A DNA stretch of 30,127 bases, from NCBI GenBank assembly GCA_003241475.1, contig QFQB01000014.1, positions 1 through 30,127 of the forward strand, given 5' to 3'. The DNA comes from Micavibrio aeruginosavorus. GTDB taxonomy: Bacteria > Pseudomonadota > Alphaproteobacteria > Micavibrionales > Micavibrionaceae. Positions within the stretch are counted from its first letter, which is position 1. Each line of letters begins with the position of its first letter. A program made the position numbers and the translations under genes. The notes beneath the pieces were generated by a model that did not search any database, was not told the DNA's origin, and saw only the letters and a program-made list of their open reading frames with translations. This document shows positions 22,324-29,880 of this stretch, piece by piece.

Positions 22324-23121
22324 TTATGCTTGCGCGAGGATTTTTTCGGCGCGCTCTACATCTTCTGGGGAGTCGATACCGGCCTGCGCCTTGCCAAGAT
22401 CGACATCAAGCACAACGGTTTGAATGGAAATTCCATTCTCAAGCAAACGCAGTTGCTCAAGACCTTCGAGCTTCTCGTAATGGCCTTCGGCCAGCGTGAC
22501 GAATTTTTTCAGGATGTCAAAGCGGAAGCCATATAGGCCCAGATGCTGGTGCACGGGGGAGAATTCGCTTTTCTTGCGCAACTCTTCTTCTTTGCGGATG
22601 CCGGGCAAAATGTTTTTGGAAAACCAGAAGGCTTTGCCTTTGCTGTCAAGAACGCATGTCGTGCCGCTGAAGGGGGTAACTTTTTTGCTTTCGCGAAGCG
22701 CATCCAGTTCGCTCCAGCGCAGATTGACAACAGGCGTCACAACTTCGATGGCGGGATCGGAGATAAAAGCCTGAAGCATTTTGTATGGCGCTTCGACAGG
22801 GGTGAAAGGAGCATCGCCCTGCAGGCCGACAACAAAATCGAAATCGCCGCCCAGATGCTGGGCGGCTTCGAGCACGCGGTCCGATCCTGTTTTGCAGGCA
22901 TCCGATGTCATGACGCATTGAACGCCGATTTCCTTGCAATGCTCTTCGATGCGCGCATCTTCGGTCGCCACGGCGACGATAATGTTTTTAACGGGTTTCG
23001 CCGCTTCGTTGGCCAGATCGACCACGCGCTCCAGCATGCTTTTGCCTGCGAGCTTGACCAGCGGCTTGCCGGGGAAACGGGTGGAGCCGTAGCGGGCGGG
23101 AATGATGATGGCTGTTTTCAT
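22324..23121 (-). CDS. kdsB: CMP-KDO synthetase (3-deoxy-manno-octulosonate cytidylyltransferase)
   Basis: KdsB activates KDO with CTP for the LPS inner core. The 265-aa product has the nucleotide loop ARYGSTRFPGKPL (residues 9-21), LQGDAPFTP in place of the usual QGDEP, HQHLGLYGFR and a C-terminal IDSPEDVERAE. Loss of the Glu in QGDEP is the one clear departure; the Asp thought to bind the metal is kept. A related sugar such as an amino-KDO or nonulosonate is possible, but the overall fit is KdsB. It is divergent from the DUF892 gene, with 92 bp between. Confidence 0.9.
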   Translation of the reverse strand: MKTAIIIPARYGSTRFPGKPLVKLAGKSMLERVVDLANEAAKPVKNIIVAVATEDARIEEHCKEIGVQCVMTSDACKTGSDRVLEAAQHLGGDFDFVVGLQGDAPFTPVEAPYKMLQAFISDPAIEVVTPVVNLRWSELDALRESKKVTPFSGTTCVLDSKGKAFWFSKNILPGIRKEEELRKKSEFSPVHQHLGLYGFRFDILKKFVTLAEGHYEKLEGLEQLRLLENGISIQTVVLDVDLGKAQAGIDSPEDVERAEKILAQA

Positions 23122-23153
23122 AGACCGGACTTTAGCGAAGTTTTTAATAAAAC

Positions 23154-23178
23154 GGAACTGTTTCTTTTATGGCTTGTT
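23154..23178 (+). promoter_or_regulatory. Possible EcfG stress promoter for the DUF892 gene
   Basis: GGAAC (23154-23158), a 16-nt spacer and TGTT (23175-23178) resemble the alphaproteobacterial general-stress (EcfG) consensus GGAAC-N16-17-CGTT with one mismatch in the -10 box. It lies about 36 bp before the DUF892 start, which has a perfect AAGGAG. Confidence 0.5.
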
Positions 23179-23213
23179 TATGAGGAGAACCCCAAAATTC
23201 AAAGGAGAACGTC

Positions 23214-23717
23214 ATGGCAAAAGTAGAATCATTTATGGATCTTTTCGTTCACGAACTCTCGGACCTCTACAACGCCGAGAAGCAATTGACGAAGGCTTTG
23301 CCGAAGATGGCCAAGGCCGCCAACGATCCCCAGCTTAAGAAAGGTTTTGAAACGCATTTGAAGGAAACCGAGGGCCAGATCGAAATTCTGGATCAGGTGT
23401 TCGAGCTTTGCGAATGCAAGCCCGAGCGCGTGACATGCGAGGCGATGAAAGGCTTGATCGAAGAGGGTAGCGAAGCCATCGACGAATTCGATGAAGGTCC
23501 GCTTCGCGATGTCGCCCTGATTATCGCGGCGCAAAAGGTCGAGCACTATGAAATCGCCGGCTACGGCTCCATGTGCGCTTTGGCCGAAAAACTGGGTCTT
23601 GATGAGGCTGTCAGCCTTCTGCGCCGGATCGAAGAGCAAGAAGCGGCGACGGATAAAAAATTGACGCAGGCCGCTATGACGATCAATGAAGAAGCCTATA
23701 AAATTGCCGCCGAATAA
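23214..23717 (+). CDS. DUF892 (YciE-type ferritin-like) protein
   Basis: The 167-aa protein is a YciE-like four-helix, ferritin-like protein. It starts VESFMDLFVHELSDLYNAEKQLTKALPKMAKAA, the family hallmark, and has Glu/His ligands suggestive of a di-metal site in HLKETEGQ and KVEHYEIAGYGS (around residues 46-55 and 110-122). YciE-type proteins are induced by stress in several bacteria; the exact role is unknown. AAGGAG lies at ideal spacing and a GGAAC-type stress promoter may precede it. It stands alone on the plus strand between kdsB and yejA, ended by a shared terminator. Confidence 0.92.
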   Translation: MAKVESFMDLFVHELSDLYNAEKQLTKALPKMAKAANDPQLKKGFETHLKETEGQIEILDQVFELCECKPERVTCEAMKGLIEEGSEAIDEFDEGPLRDVALIIAAQKVEHYEIAGYGSMCALAEKLGLDEAVSLLRRIEEQEAATDKKLTQAAMTINEEAYKIAAE

Positions 23718-23736
23718 CGTTCACGGATGCAAAGCG

Positions 23737-23770
23737 AAAAAGGCCGGAAAAGAAAGATTCCGGCCTTTTT
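23737..23770. terminator. Bidirectional terminator between the DUF892 gene and yejA
   Basis: A perfect 13-bp stem (23737-23749 with 23758-23770) with an 8-nt loop carries five A at one end and five T at the other, so it works for both the DUF892 gene and convergent yejA. Confidence 0.92.
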
Positions 23771-23772
23771 AT

Positions 23773-25590
23773 CTATGGTTGCTGCGGACGCGCCCACCAC
23801 GTATCGCTCACGCCCGGGGTGAGGGGCGAAAGTGTTTGAGGGCGTTCCAGCTTTTTCCAGTAGGCCAGATTGAAATGGTCCGAATGCCATTGCGGAATGA
23901 CGTAGTATCCCGCCAGCAGGATTCGGTCCAGCGCATGGCAGAGCGCGACCAACTCCTCGCGCGATTTCGCGCGGATGATTTTTTCGATCAAATCATCAAC
24001 CGTCTTGTCTTTAACGCCTACATAGTTGCGCCCGCCTGTGATATCGGCATTGGCTGAAGACCAGAAATCGCGCTGTTCGTTGCCCGGCGAATCCGATTGC
24101 GGAATGGAGCCAACCGTCATGTCGAAGTCGAATTCGTTGATGCGGTTCTGGTATTGCGCGGGATCGAGCACGCGGTAATTGGCGCTCACGCCGATCTTTT
24201 TCAGGTTGGCGATAAAGGGCAAAACCCAGCGTTCGAACATCGGGCTGGCATCAATGATTTCGAATTTGAGCTTGTCGCCTTTGGCGTTGGCGCGAATGCC
24301 GTCGGAGCCGAGCTTCCAGCCAGCATCGTCGAGAATTTTGGCGGCGGCGCGCAGGCTGTCGCGCATATTGCCCGTGCCGTCGTTCTTGGGCGGTTCATAG
24401 CGCGCGGTGAAAACTTCTTCGGGAATTTTTCCGCGATAGGCTTCAAGGATCTTTAATTCCTCGCCGGCCGGCGCGCCTGCGGGCGCGGCCAGATCGGAGT
24501 TTTCAAAAAAGCTGTCGGTGCGCGTGTATTTGCCGTACGCGAATTGCTTGTTCGACCATTCGAAATCGAATGCATAGGCTAATGCTTTGCGCACGGCGGC
24601 ATCGGCGAACACAGGGCGGCGGGTGTTATAGAGGAAGGACTGCATGCCTGCAGGACGGCCATGCTTAATTTCTTCCTTGATGATGCGGCCGTCTTTGATA
24701 GCAGGCGCATTGTAAGCCGTCTGCCAGAGCTTTTCCGTGTTCTCCAAACGATAATCATACTGGCCCGCTAGGAAGGCTTCGAGCGCGACATTGTTGTCCT
24801 TGTAGTAATCGGTGACGATGCGGTCAAAGTTGAAGCGCCCCTTGTTGATGGGCAGGTCTTTTCCCCAATAGTCAGGATTGCGGATATATTCGATGGAGCG
24901 TCCGGGCGCGACGGCGCCGACTTTATAAGGACCGTTGCCCAACGGCGGGGTGAGGGTGGTCGCGCCGATATCGCGGCTTTCGGCCGTCCAGTAATGCTTT
25001 GGCAGGATCGCCAGCTGCGCGATGATAAGCGGCAGTTCGGCGTTGTCGTTGTGCGCGAATTTGAAAATCACGCGGCGCGGCGATGTCGCCTCGACGGATT
25101 TTACATCGCCGTAATAGGCTTTGAAGAACGGCGCGCCTTTTTCCATCATGGCGTTGAACGTCCAGACGACATCATCCGCCGTGACGGGCTTTCCATCGGC
25201 CCACTTGGCCTCGGGGCGCAGGTTGAACGCAACCCAGCTGTTGTCGTCCGGCCGTTCGATGGTCTCGGCCAGAAGCCCGTACATGGAAAACGGCTCGTCG
25301 GTGCTTTGCTCCATCAGCGCATCATAGATGTAGCTTTGCCCCAGATACGCCATGCCCGCTGCCGCTTGTCCCTTGATGATGAACGGGTTCAAGGAATCGA
25401 ACGTGCCGATATCATGGATTTTAAGCGTACCGCCTTTGGGCGCATCGGGATTGACGTAGTCGAGATGCGCGAAATCCGCCTTGTATTTCGTCTCGCCGTG
25501 CATGGCGATGGACGGTTGCGGCGTCGCGGTTTGCGCATAGGCGGGAAAGGAGGACAGAAGAACGAGAATGGCGGCGGCAAAATTTTTCAT
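23773..25590 (-). CDS. yejA: Peptide ABC transporter substrate-binding protein YejA
   Basis: YejA is the periplasmic peptide-binding component of the YejABEF importer. The 605-aa product has a signal peptide ending near AYAQTA and the SBP_bac_5 fold. YejA hallmarks include HGETKYKADFAHLDYVNPDAPKGG at the mature N-terminus, YDALMEQSTDEPFSMYGLLAE, and a GIRANAKGDKLKF region. Its ATG overlaps the pyrD stop in ATGA, so it is translated with pyrD. The permease and ATPase genes lie downstream beyond unrelated genes. Confidence 0.95.
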   Translation of the reverse strand: MKNFAAAILVLLSSFPAYAQTATPQPSIAMHGETKYKADFAHLDYVNPDAPKGGTLKIHDIGTFDSLNPFIIKGQAAAGMAYLGQSYIYDALMEQSTDEPFSMYGLLAETIERPDDNSWVAFNLRPEAKWADGKPVTADDVVWTFNAMMEKGAPFFKAYYGDVKSVEATSPRRVIFKFAHNDNAELPLIIAQLAILPKHYWTAESRDIGATTLTPPLGNGPYKVGAVAPGRSIEYIRNPDYWGKDLPINKGRFNFDRIVTDYYKDNNVALEAFLAGQYDYRLENTEKLWQTAYNAPAIKDGRIIKEEIKHGRPAGMQSFLYNTRRPVFADAAVRKALAYAFDFEWSNKQFAYGKYTRTDSFFENSDLAAPAGAPAGEELKILEAYRGKIPEEVFTARYEPPKNDGTGNMRDSLRAAAKILDDAGWKLGSDGIRANAKGDKLKFEIIDASPMFERWVLPFIANLKKIGVSANYRVLDPAQYQNRINEFDFDMTVGSIPQSDSPGNEQRDFWSSANADITGGRNYVGVKDKTVDDLIEKIIRAKSREELVALCHALDRILLAGYYVIPQWHSDHFNLAYWKKLERPQTLSPLTPGVSDTWWARPQQP

Positions 25591-26663
25591 GCGTCTTTTC
25601 CAATCGCTTTGGTGATGTGGTCGAAACCGTCTTTTTCAAGAAGGCGGCCAAGACCGGTAAGGATATCGGATACGAGCGAAGGACCTTGAAAGACCAGCGC
25701 GGTGTAAAGCTGCACGAGCGAAGCGCCTGCGCGGATTTTCGCGTAGGCATCCTGCGCGCTCGAAATTCCGCCCGCGCCGATGATGGTCATCTTGCCTTCG
25801 GTGAGTTTGTAGAACTGGCGGATGATGTGCGTCGATTTGTCGGTGAGGGGGCGTCCGCTCAATCCGCCCTGCTGTTCATAGAAATCGGCGGGCAGGTAAT
25901 CGGGGCGGTCCAGCGTGGTATTGCCGAGGATCACGCCATCGATGCCGGCTTCGGTCAAACAGGCGGCGACATCTTTCAATTGATCGTCGTTCAAATCCGG
26001 CGCGAGCTTCACCAGAAGCGGCGGCGCATGCGTTTTGCCGCAGGCCTTGGTGCGTTCGTCGAGAATGCGGGCCAGCAAGGGCATGAGGTTTTCGCGCGCC
26101 TGTAAATTGCGAAGGCCCGGCGTGTTCGGCGAGGAAATATTGACGGTCAGGTAATCGGCATAGTTGCCGAACGCGCGGACCAATGTGCAGTAATCTTTGG
26201 CGGGGTCTTCAACGCCTTTGTTCATGCCGATGTTGATGCCGACAATTCCTGCGGGGCGCGGTTTTTCTTCGAGGAATTTTTCGATGTTATGGCGGAAATT
26301 TTCCATACCGCCGTTCGGGAATCCCATGCGGTTGATGACGGCTTCGTGGTCGGCATCGCGGAACACGCGCGGACGCGGATTGCCTTCTTGACTGCGCGGC
26401 GTCACGGTTCCGGCCTCGACAAAACCGAAGCCGATTTTGAGCATCGCGCCGATCACTTCCGCATTTTTGTCAAAACCCGCAGCCAAACCAAGTGGGTTTG
26501 GAAAGGTTCTGTTCCACAAAACGGATTTCAGGCGGGCATCGGGAATGCGGGCAGGGCAGGGAAGAACGCTGGCTTTAAGGGCCCGCAAGGTCATGCCGTG
26601 CGCCGTTTCCGGGTCCATGCGGTGCAGGAAAGGCTTGGCCATTTTGAACAGGAGTCTGGACAT
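25587..26663 (-). CDS. pyrD: Dihydroorotate dehydrogenase (quinone), class 2
   Basis: PyrD oxidises dihydroorotate to orotate with FMN and passes electrons to membrane quinones. The 358-aa product has an N-terminal helix for membrane attachment (LLFKMAKPFLHRMDPETAHGM), the FMN region GLAAGFDKNAE, NISSPNTPGLR with catalytic Ser178, and the late IIGAGGIS motif. Length and Ser catalysis mark class 2. It overlaps yejA by 4 bp (ATGA). Its leader, 63 bp after pgsA, carries two copies of a 13-nt repeat. Confidence 0.95.
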   Translation of the reverse strand: MSRLLFKMAKPFLHRMDPETAHGMTLRALKASVLPCPARIPDARLKSVLWNRTFPNPLGLAAGFDKNAEVIGAMLKIGFGFVEAGTVTPRSQEGNPRPRVFRDADHEAVINRMGFPNGGMENFRHNIEKFLEEKPRPAGIVGINIGMNKGVEDPAKDYCTLVRAFGNYADYLTVNISSPNTPGLRNLQARENLMPLLARILDERTKACGKTHAPPLLVKLAPDLNDDQLKDVAACLTEAGIDGVILGNTTLDRPDYLPADFYEQQGGLSGRPLTDKSTHIIRQFYKLTEGKMTIIGAGGISSAQDAYAKIRAGASLVQLYTALVFQGPSLVSDILTGLGRLLEKDGFDHITKAIGKDA

Positions 26664-26674
26664 GCCCTATTCGT

Positions 26675-26721
26675 CGCAAATAACGGCGGCTATTTCAAGG
26701 CAGGAGGCCGCAAATAACGGC
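26675..26721 (-). repeat. Duplicated 13-nt element and hairpin in the pyrD leader
   Basis: The 13-mer CGCAAATAACGGC (plus strand) occurs at 26675-26687 and 26709-26721, 34 bp apart, between pgsA and pyrD. The second copy forms the loop and arm of a hairpin (AGGCCG at 26705-26710 with CGGCCT at 26718-26723). A U-tract follows only on the plus strand, so it is not a normal terminator for pgsA. Role unknown; pyrimidine control is a guess. Confidence 0.5.
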
Positions 26722-26726
26722 CTTTT

Positions 26727-27317
26727 TCAGATGTGCTTGAAGCCGACTTTTAAATAATTCCAGCCGGTTATAACCGTAATCACGGCCGCAATGCCGAGCA
26801 AGACTTGCCCCGTCAGCAAGGCGCCTGCAATGTCCGCGCCGCCGGTCAGGAAACCGAACACTGTCTGCATAACGGAATCCCCGTAATCGCCGATGACGAG
26901 AAAGCCAAGAGCGGTCATCTGGAATCCGGTTTTCCATTTGGCAAGCTTGGAGACGGGAACTTTGATATTTTGCGGTCCCAGATATTCACGAAGACCTGCG
27001 ATCAGGAATTCGCGCATCAGGATAATGATGGCGGGGATCATCCATATGCCGTCGAGGCGATCGAACGTCGCCAGCGCGATGAGCAAGGATGCCACCATGA
27101 TCTTGTCGGAGATAGGGTCTAGAAAGGTTCCGAAATTCGAGGTCGTGCCGAATTTGCGGGCCAGATAGCCGTCGAAAAAATCGGTGACTGCGCAGAAAAC
27201 ATAAATCCACAGCGCCGCCCATGCGGCATCGGCGCCCGGCACGAAGAACAGTCCGATCAGGACGGGCAGAAGGATGATCCGCGAAATGGTCAGGATATTG
27301 GGAAGCTGTTTCAGCAT
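26727..27317 (-). CDS. pgsA: CDP-diacylglycerol--glycerol-3-phosphate 3-phosphatidyltransferase
   Basis: PgsA makes phosphatidylglycerol phosphate, the precursor of phosphatidylglycerol and cardiolipin, in the inner membrane. The 196-aa product has about five membrane segments and the full CDP-alcohol phosphotransferase signature, D46-x2-D49-G50-x2-A53-R54-x8-G63-x3-D67-x3-D71, in DFFDGYLARKFG and DPISD. The N-terminus QLPNILTISRI is typical. No Shine-Dalgarno precedes the ATG; AT-rich sequence immediately before it may contain a -10 box. It is probably cotranscribed with pyrD and yejA. Confidence 0.95.
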   Translation of the reverse strand: MLKQLPNILTISRIILLPVLIGLFFVPGADAAWAALWIYVFCAVTDFFDGYLARKFGTTSNFGTFLDPISDKIMVASLLIALATFDRLDGIWMIPAIIILMREFLIAGLREYLGPQNIKVPVSKLAKWKTGFQMTALGFLVIGDYGDSVMQTVFGFLTGGADIAGALLTGQVLLGIAAVITVITGWNYLKVGFKHI

Positions 27318-27364
27318 GAATATATAAATATCAAGCCTTTGATCCGTGGAACAGCGGTTTTTCG

Positions 27365-28357
27365 TTAATCTCGCACGTTTTCGCCGTCCTTGGGGACATG
27401 GAATTTGGCAACAAGGCTGTTGTGGTCCGAATGGCTGGCGGGACCACTCTTGATGGATATTAGATCCAGCCTGTTGCTGTAGATGATCTGGTCGATCGGA
27501 ATTTTGAGGAAGCCAAAGAAGTTAAAGCTGGGCCAAGTCGTTTGCGGGAAGAGATCGTAATTCTGGTAGTTCAGACCCGTGGTTTTCAAGATCTGTTTGA
27601 ATTGCGGAGAATAGGGGGTCATGTTCCAGTCGCCCATCATGATGACGGTCTTGCGGCCTTGGGCGTTTACGATATCGGCCAGCGTGCCGAGTTCATAATT
27701 GCGGCGCTGGAAATCATTGCGGCCCACGGGTGTCATGGCGTGATAGGCGTAGATGACGACCTGACGTAGGTCGTTTTTGCGGATCACGATTTTGGACGCA
27801 TAGAAAATCTGGTCGTCGAACGGCATTTCGAGCGGCGTGACCAGCATCGGCCATTTGCTCAAAACAAAGATATCGCCGAAGCGTTCAAGGCGGTTGTAGG
27901 GGAATTTATAAGGGAATTCCTGCTTGAAATCGGATTTGATGTCCTCAATGGAATCCCAAAGGCTTTCATTAATGAGCACGACATCGGCATCTTGTTCTTC
28001 GATCCAAGGTTTGATGGTTTTGTAATCGTGGTTGGCGAAATGCTTGTTGTACTGGACGACGGTGAAGTTCGGTTTTAATTCCGGCGGTTTGGCGAACGGG
28101 CGGGAGTTGACGGACTGGATTTCCACAAACAAGGAGATGCCGAGCACGAACATCAGCGCGGCAAGGCTCATTTGGCGGTAGAAGAGGCAGATGGCCGTAA
28201 GGATCAGGCTTCCCACAAAATATTGCGGTTTGAAGTTGCTGAGCAAATCAAACAGCCAGTGATGCTTGGCGAGCAACCCCAGAGTGTTGCACAGAATAAG
28301 CGCGGCGCAGGTCTGTTCGACCCATCGGTCGGATAAAAAGTCGTCTTTAAGGGTCAT
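27365..28357 (-). CDS. Membrane-anchored endonuclease/exonuclease/phosphatase-fold protein
   Basis: The 330-aa product has two or three N-terminal membrane segments (about residues 15-32, 45-60 and 63-82) and then an EEP domain. The domain shows VVQYNKHF, INESLWD, MGDWNMTPYSP and the terminal SDHNSLVAKF, the metal- and phosphate-binding motifs of this fold. Members with this layout are usually called YafD-like; substrates may be phosphodiesters outside the cytoplasm, and none is known here. It lies between pgsA and ctrA, with ctrA's terminator upstream of it. Confidence 0.88.
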   Translation of the reverse strand: MTLKDDFLSDRWVEQTCAALILCNTLGLLAKHHWLFDLLSNFKPQYFVGSLILTAICLFYRQMSLAALMFVLGISLFVEIQSVNSRPFAKPPELKPNFTVVQYNKHFANHDYKTIKPWIEEQDADVVLINESLWDSIEDIKSDFKQEFPYKFPYNRLERFGDIFVLSKWPMLVTPLEMPFDDQIFYASKIVIRKNDLRQVVIYAYHAMTPVGRNDFQRRNYELGTLADIVNAQGRKTVIMMGDWNMTPYSPQFKQILKTTGLNYQNYDLFPQTTWPSFNFFGFLKIPIDQIIYSNRLDLISIKSGPASHSDHNSLVAKFHVPKDGENVRD

Positions 28358-28411
28358 GGAGCCTTGGACATCGAATTTTTAGAATGCGGGAAAGTGAGGG
28401 GTAATCATGGC

Positions 28412-28447
28412 GAAAAAATGGAAAAATCCCCGCTCGGCGCGGGGATT
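28412..28447 (-). terminator. Rho-independent terminator of ctrA
   Basis: The nine-base arms AATCCCCGC and GCGGGGATT (28425-28433 and 28439-28447) enclose TCGGC; the minus strand then reads TTTTTCCATTTTTT. It starts 15 bp after the ctrA stop. Confidence 0.92.
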
Positions 28448-28462
28448 CCCTGAATTATTATC

Positions 28463-29179
28463 TTAGGCCGTAGCTTTTTGCTTACCGGTGCCCGAAGCGC
28501 CCTCGGCAGGGTCACGCAATACATAGCCGCGGCCCCAGACGGTCTCGATAAAGCTGTCGCCGCCGGTGGCTTGTTCGACTTTTTTGCGCAATTTGCAGAT
28601 AAACACATCGATGATTTTGACTTCCGGCTCGTCCATACCGCCATACAAGTGGTTCAGGAACATTTCCTTGGTCAGCGTTGTGCCTTTGCGGAGCGAGAGA
28701 AGCTCCATGATCCCGTATTCTTTGCCGGTCAGGTGCAAGGTCTTGCCGCCGACTTCAACTGTACGCGTGTCCAAATTAACCGTAACAGGACCCGTGATGA
28801 TTTTGGATTGGGCGTGCCCTTGGGAGCGGCGGACGATGGCCTGAATACGGGCGATCAGTTCGCGCTTGTCGAAAGGCTTGGTCAGGTAATCGTCGGCACC
28901 AAAGCCAAGACCTTTGATCTTGTCATCAAGCGCGGCAAGACCGGACAGAATGAGAATAGGGGTCTGGATTTTCGCGGCGCGGAGATTTTTGAGAACGTCA
29001 TAGCCGTCCATGTCGGGCAGCATGAGGTCGAGAATGATGATATCGTAATCGTAAATTTTGCCCAGATCGAGGCCATCCTCGCCCAGATCGGTCGTATCGA
29101 CCACATAGCCTTCGCTTTTCAGCATCAGCTCAATACTTTTAGCCGTCGAGCTATCGTCTTCTACCAATAGAACCCGCAT
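28463..29179 (-). CDS. ctrA: Cell-cycle response regulator CtrA
   Basis: CtrA is the essential or near-essential alphaproteobacterial regulator of division, flagella and, in some species, replication start. The 238-aa product has a receiver domain with Asp51 (IILDLMLPD), Asp8-Asp9 and Lys103-region KPFDKREL. An OmpR-type DNA-binding domain follows with the highly conserved LTGKEYGIMELLSLRKGTTLTKEMFLNHLYGGMDEPEVKIIDVFICKLRKK stretch in the second half. The short tail ending KATA is more divergent. GAAGGGG lies about 9 nt before the ATG. ChpT, which phosphorylates it, is at 2492-3220. Its upstream region has a CtrA box and two GANTC sites, indicating autoregulation and methylation timing as in Caulobacter. 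Confidence 0.97.
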   Translation of the reverse strand: MRVLLVEDDSSTAKSIELMLKSEGYVVDTTDLGEDGLDLGKIYDYDIIILDLMLPDMDGYDVLKNLRAAKIQTPILILSGLAALDDKIKGLGFGADDYLTKPFDKRELIARIQAIVRRSQGHAQSKIITGPVTVNLDTRTVEVGGKTLHLTGKEYGIMELLSLRKGTTLTKEMFLNHLYGGMDEPEVKIIDVFICKLRKKVEQATGGDSFIETVWGRGYVLRDPAEGASGTGKQKATA

Positions 29180-29234
29180 TGTTTTAGACCCCTTCGTTGT
29201 TGGACCGGTGTTTACCGTTAAACTTTATTAATAA

Positions 29235-29278
29235 GAATCTTAACATACTTTTAAAAAGGTTAACAAAAGATTTGAATC
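29235..29278 (-). promoter_or_regulatory. CtrA box and GANTC sites upstream of ctrA
   Basis: TTAA-N7-TTAA is perfect at 29240-29254, and GTTAAC at 29259-29264 adds a third TTAA. GAATC (GANTC) occurs at 29235-29239, abutting the box, and at 29274-29278. A further TTAA-N6-TTAA lies nearby between 29218 and 29233. The region is A/T-rich and intergenic. Confidence 0.75.
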
Positions 29279-29350
29279 GGACGGCAAATTTTTCTTTATT
29301 TTCATAAAGTTGTAATTATCAAAATTTTTGCGATGCGGCAGAAAATAGGT

Positions 29351-29794
29351 TTATGGACGGTATTCTAGGTCCGCTACAGGCTCTGGCGCGGTACCAAGTT
29401 GTGCCACCATTGCTTTGCCGATAGGCGTTATATAGTAGTGGCGGCGGTTGCCGTATTTTTCTTGTAACGCCGAATTCGATGATCTTTCCCAATGGCTTTG
29501 CAACAGATTGTCGTCTATCAGCGAGGAGAGGAGAAACGCGACTTTTGCCATTGGTGGTTCGCGGTAAAAGTGATGGGCTGAGCCATTGCCGTATTGAAGC
29601 GCAGATAGAAAAATTGCCTTCAGTGAAAAACGATTTTCGGCCAGATATTCTTTGTCCTTTTGCATGCGGGCTTCGGTAATTTCGCGCATGATGTTGGTCA
29701 GCGAAGCTCTTTCGCCATTTTCCGCGAGGTAATTCACCGCGAACACTGTGTCGACGGCGGTTTTTGAATAATTTTTACCTCTGAATTCTAGCAT
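29351..29794 (-). CDS. Unknown 147-aa protein, winged-helix-like C-terminal half
   Basis: I do not recognise the family. The N-terminal half (MLEFRGKNYSKTAVDTVFAVNYLAENGERASLTNIMREI) reads like a helical bundle with a possible helix-turn-helix. The end (KYGNRRHYYITPIGKAMVAQLG) resembles the wing and last helix of PadR/MarR-type regulators. A promoter with an embedded palindrome lies directly before the ATG, which also suggests a self-controlled DNA-binding protein, though binding is not shown. There is no Shine-Dalgarno; the -10 box ends 6 nt from the ATG. It is divergent from fliI and 171 bp from ctrA. Confidence 0.72.
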   Translation of the reverse strand: MLEFRGKNYSKTAVDTVFAVNYLAENGERASLTNIMREITEARMQKDKEYLAENRFSLKAIFLSALQYGNGSAHHFYREPPMAKVAFLLSSLIDDNLLQSHWERSSNSALQEKYGNRRHYYITPIGKAMVAQLGTAPEPVADLEYRP

Positions 29795-29795
29795 G

Positions 29796-29828
29796 GATGT
29801 ACTATATTTACATCTTATGGAATGTCAA
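29796..29828 (-). promoter_or_regulatory. Leaderless promoter with a palindromic operator
   Basis: On the minus strand TTGACA (29828-29823), a 16-nt spacer and TATAGT (29806-29801) form a near-consensus promoter, then ACATCC and the ATG at 29794. A palindrome, GATGTA and TACATC (29796-29801 and 29809-29814) with a 7-bp centre, covers the -10 box. Confidence 0.7.
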
Positions 29829-29865
29829 AATAAAATTGGATTTCTGCGCCTTCTAATTGAAATCA

Positions 29866-29874
29866 TGGTAAAAT
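29866..29874 (+). promoter_or_regulatory. Extended -10 promoter of fliI, leaderless spacing
   Basis: TGGTAAAAT is an extended -10 (TG-N-TAAAAT) with TAAAAT at 29869-29874. AGTCGA (6 nt) then precedes the ATG at 29881. No good -35 box is visible and there is no Shine-Dalgarno. Confidence 0.45.
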
Positions 29875-29880
29875 AGTCGA

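Noticed and set aside
26705..26727. Terminator of pgsA
   Set aside because: The hairpin has its U-tract only on the plus strand, where no gene is transcribed.
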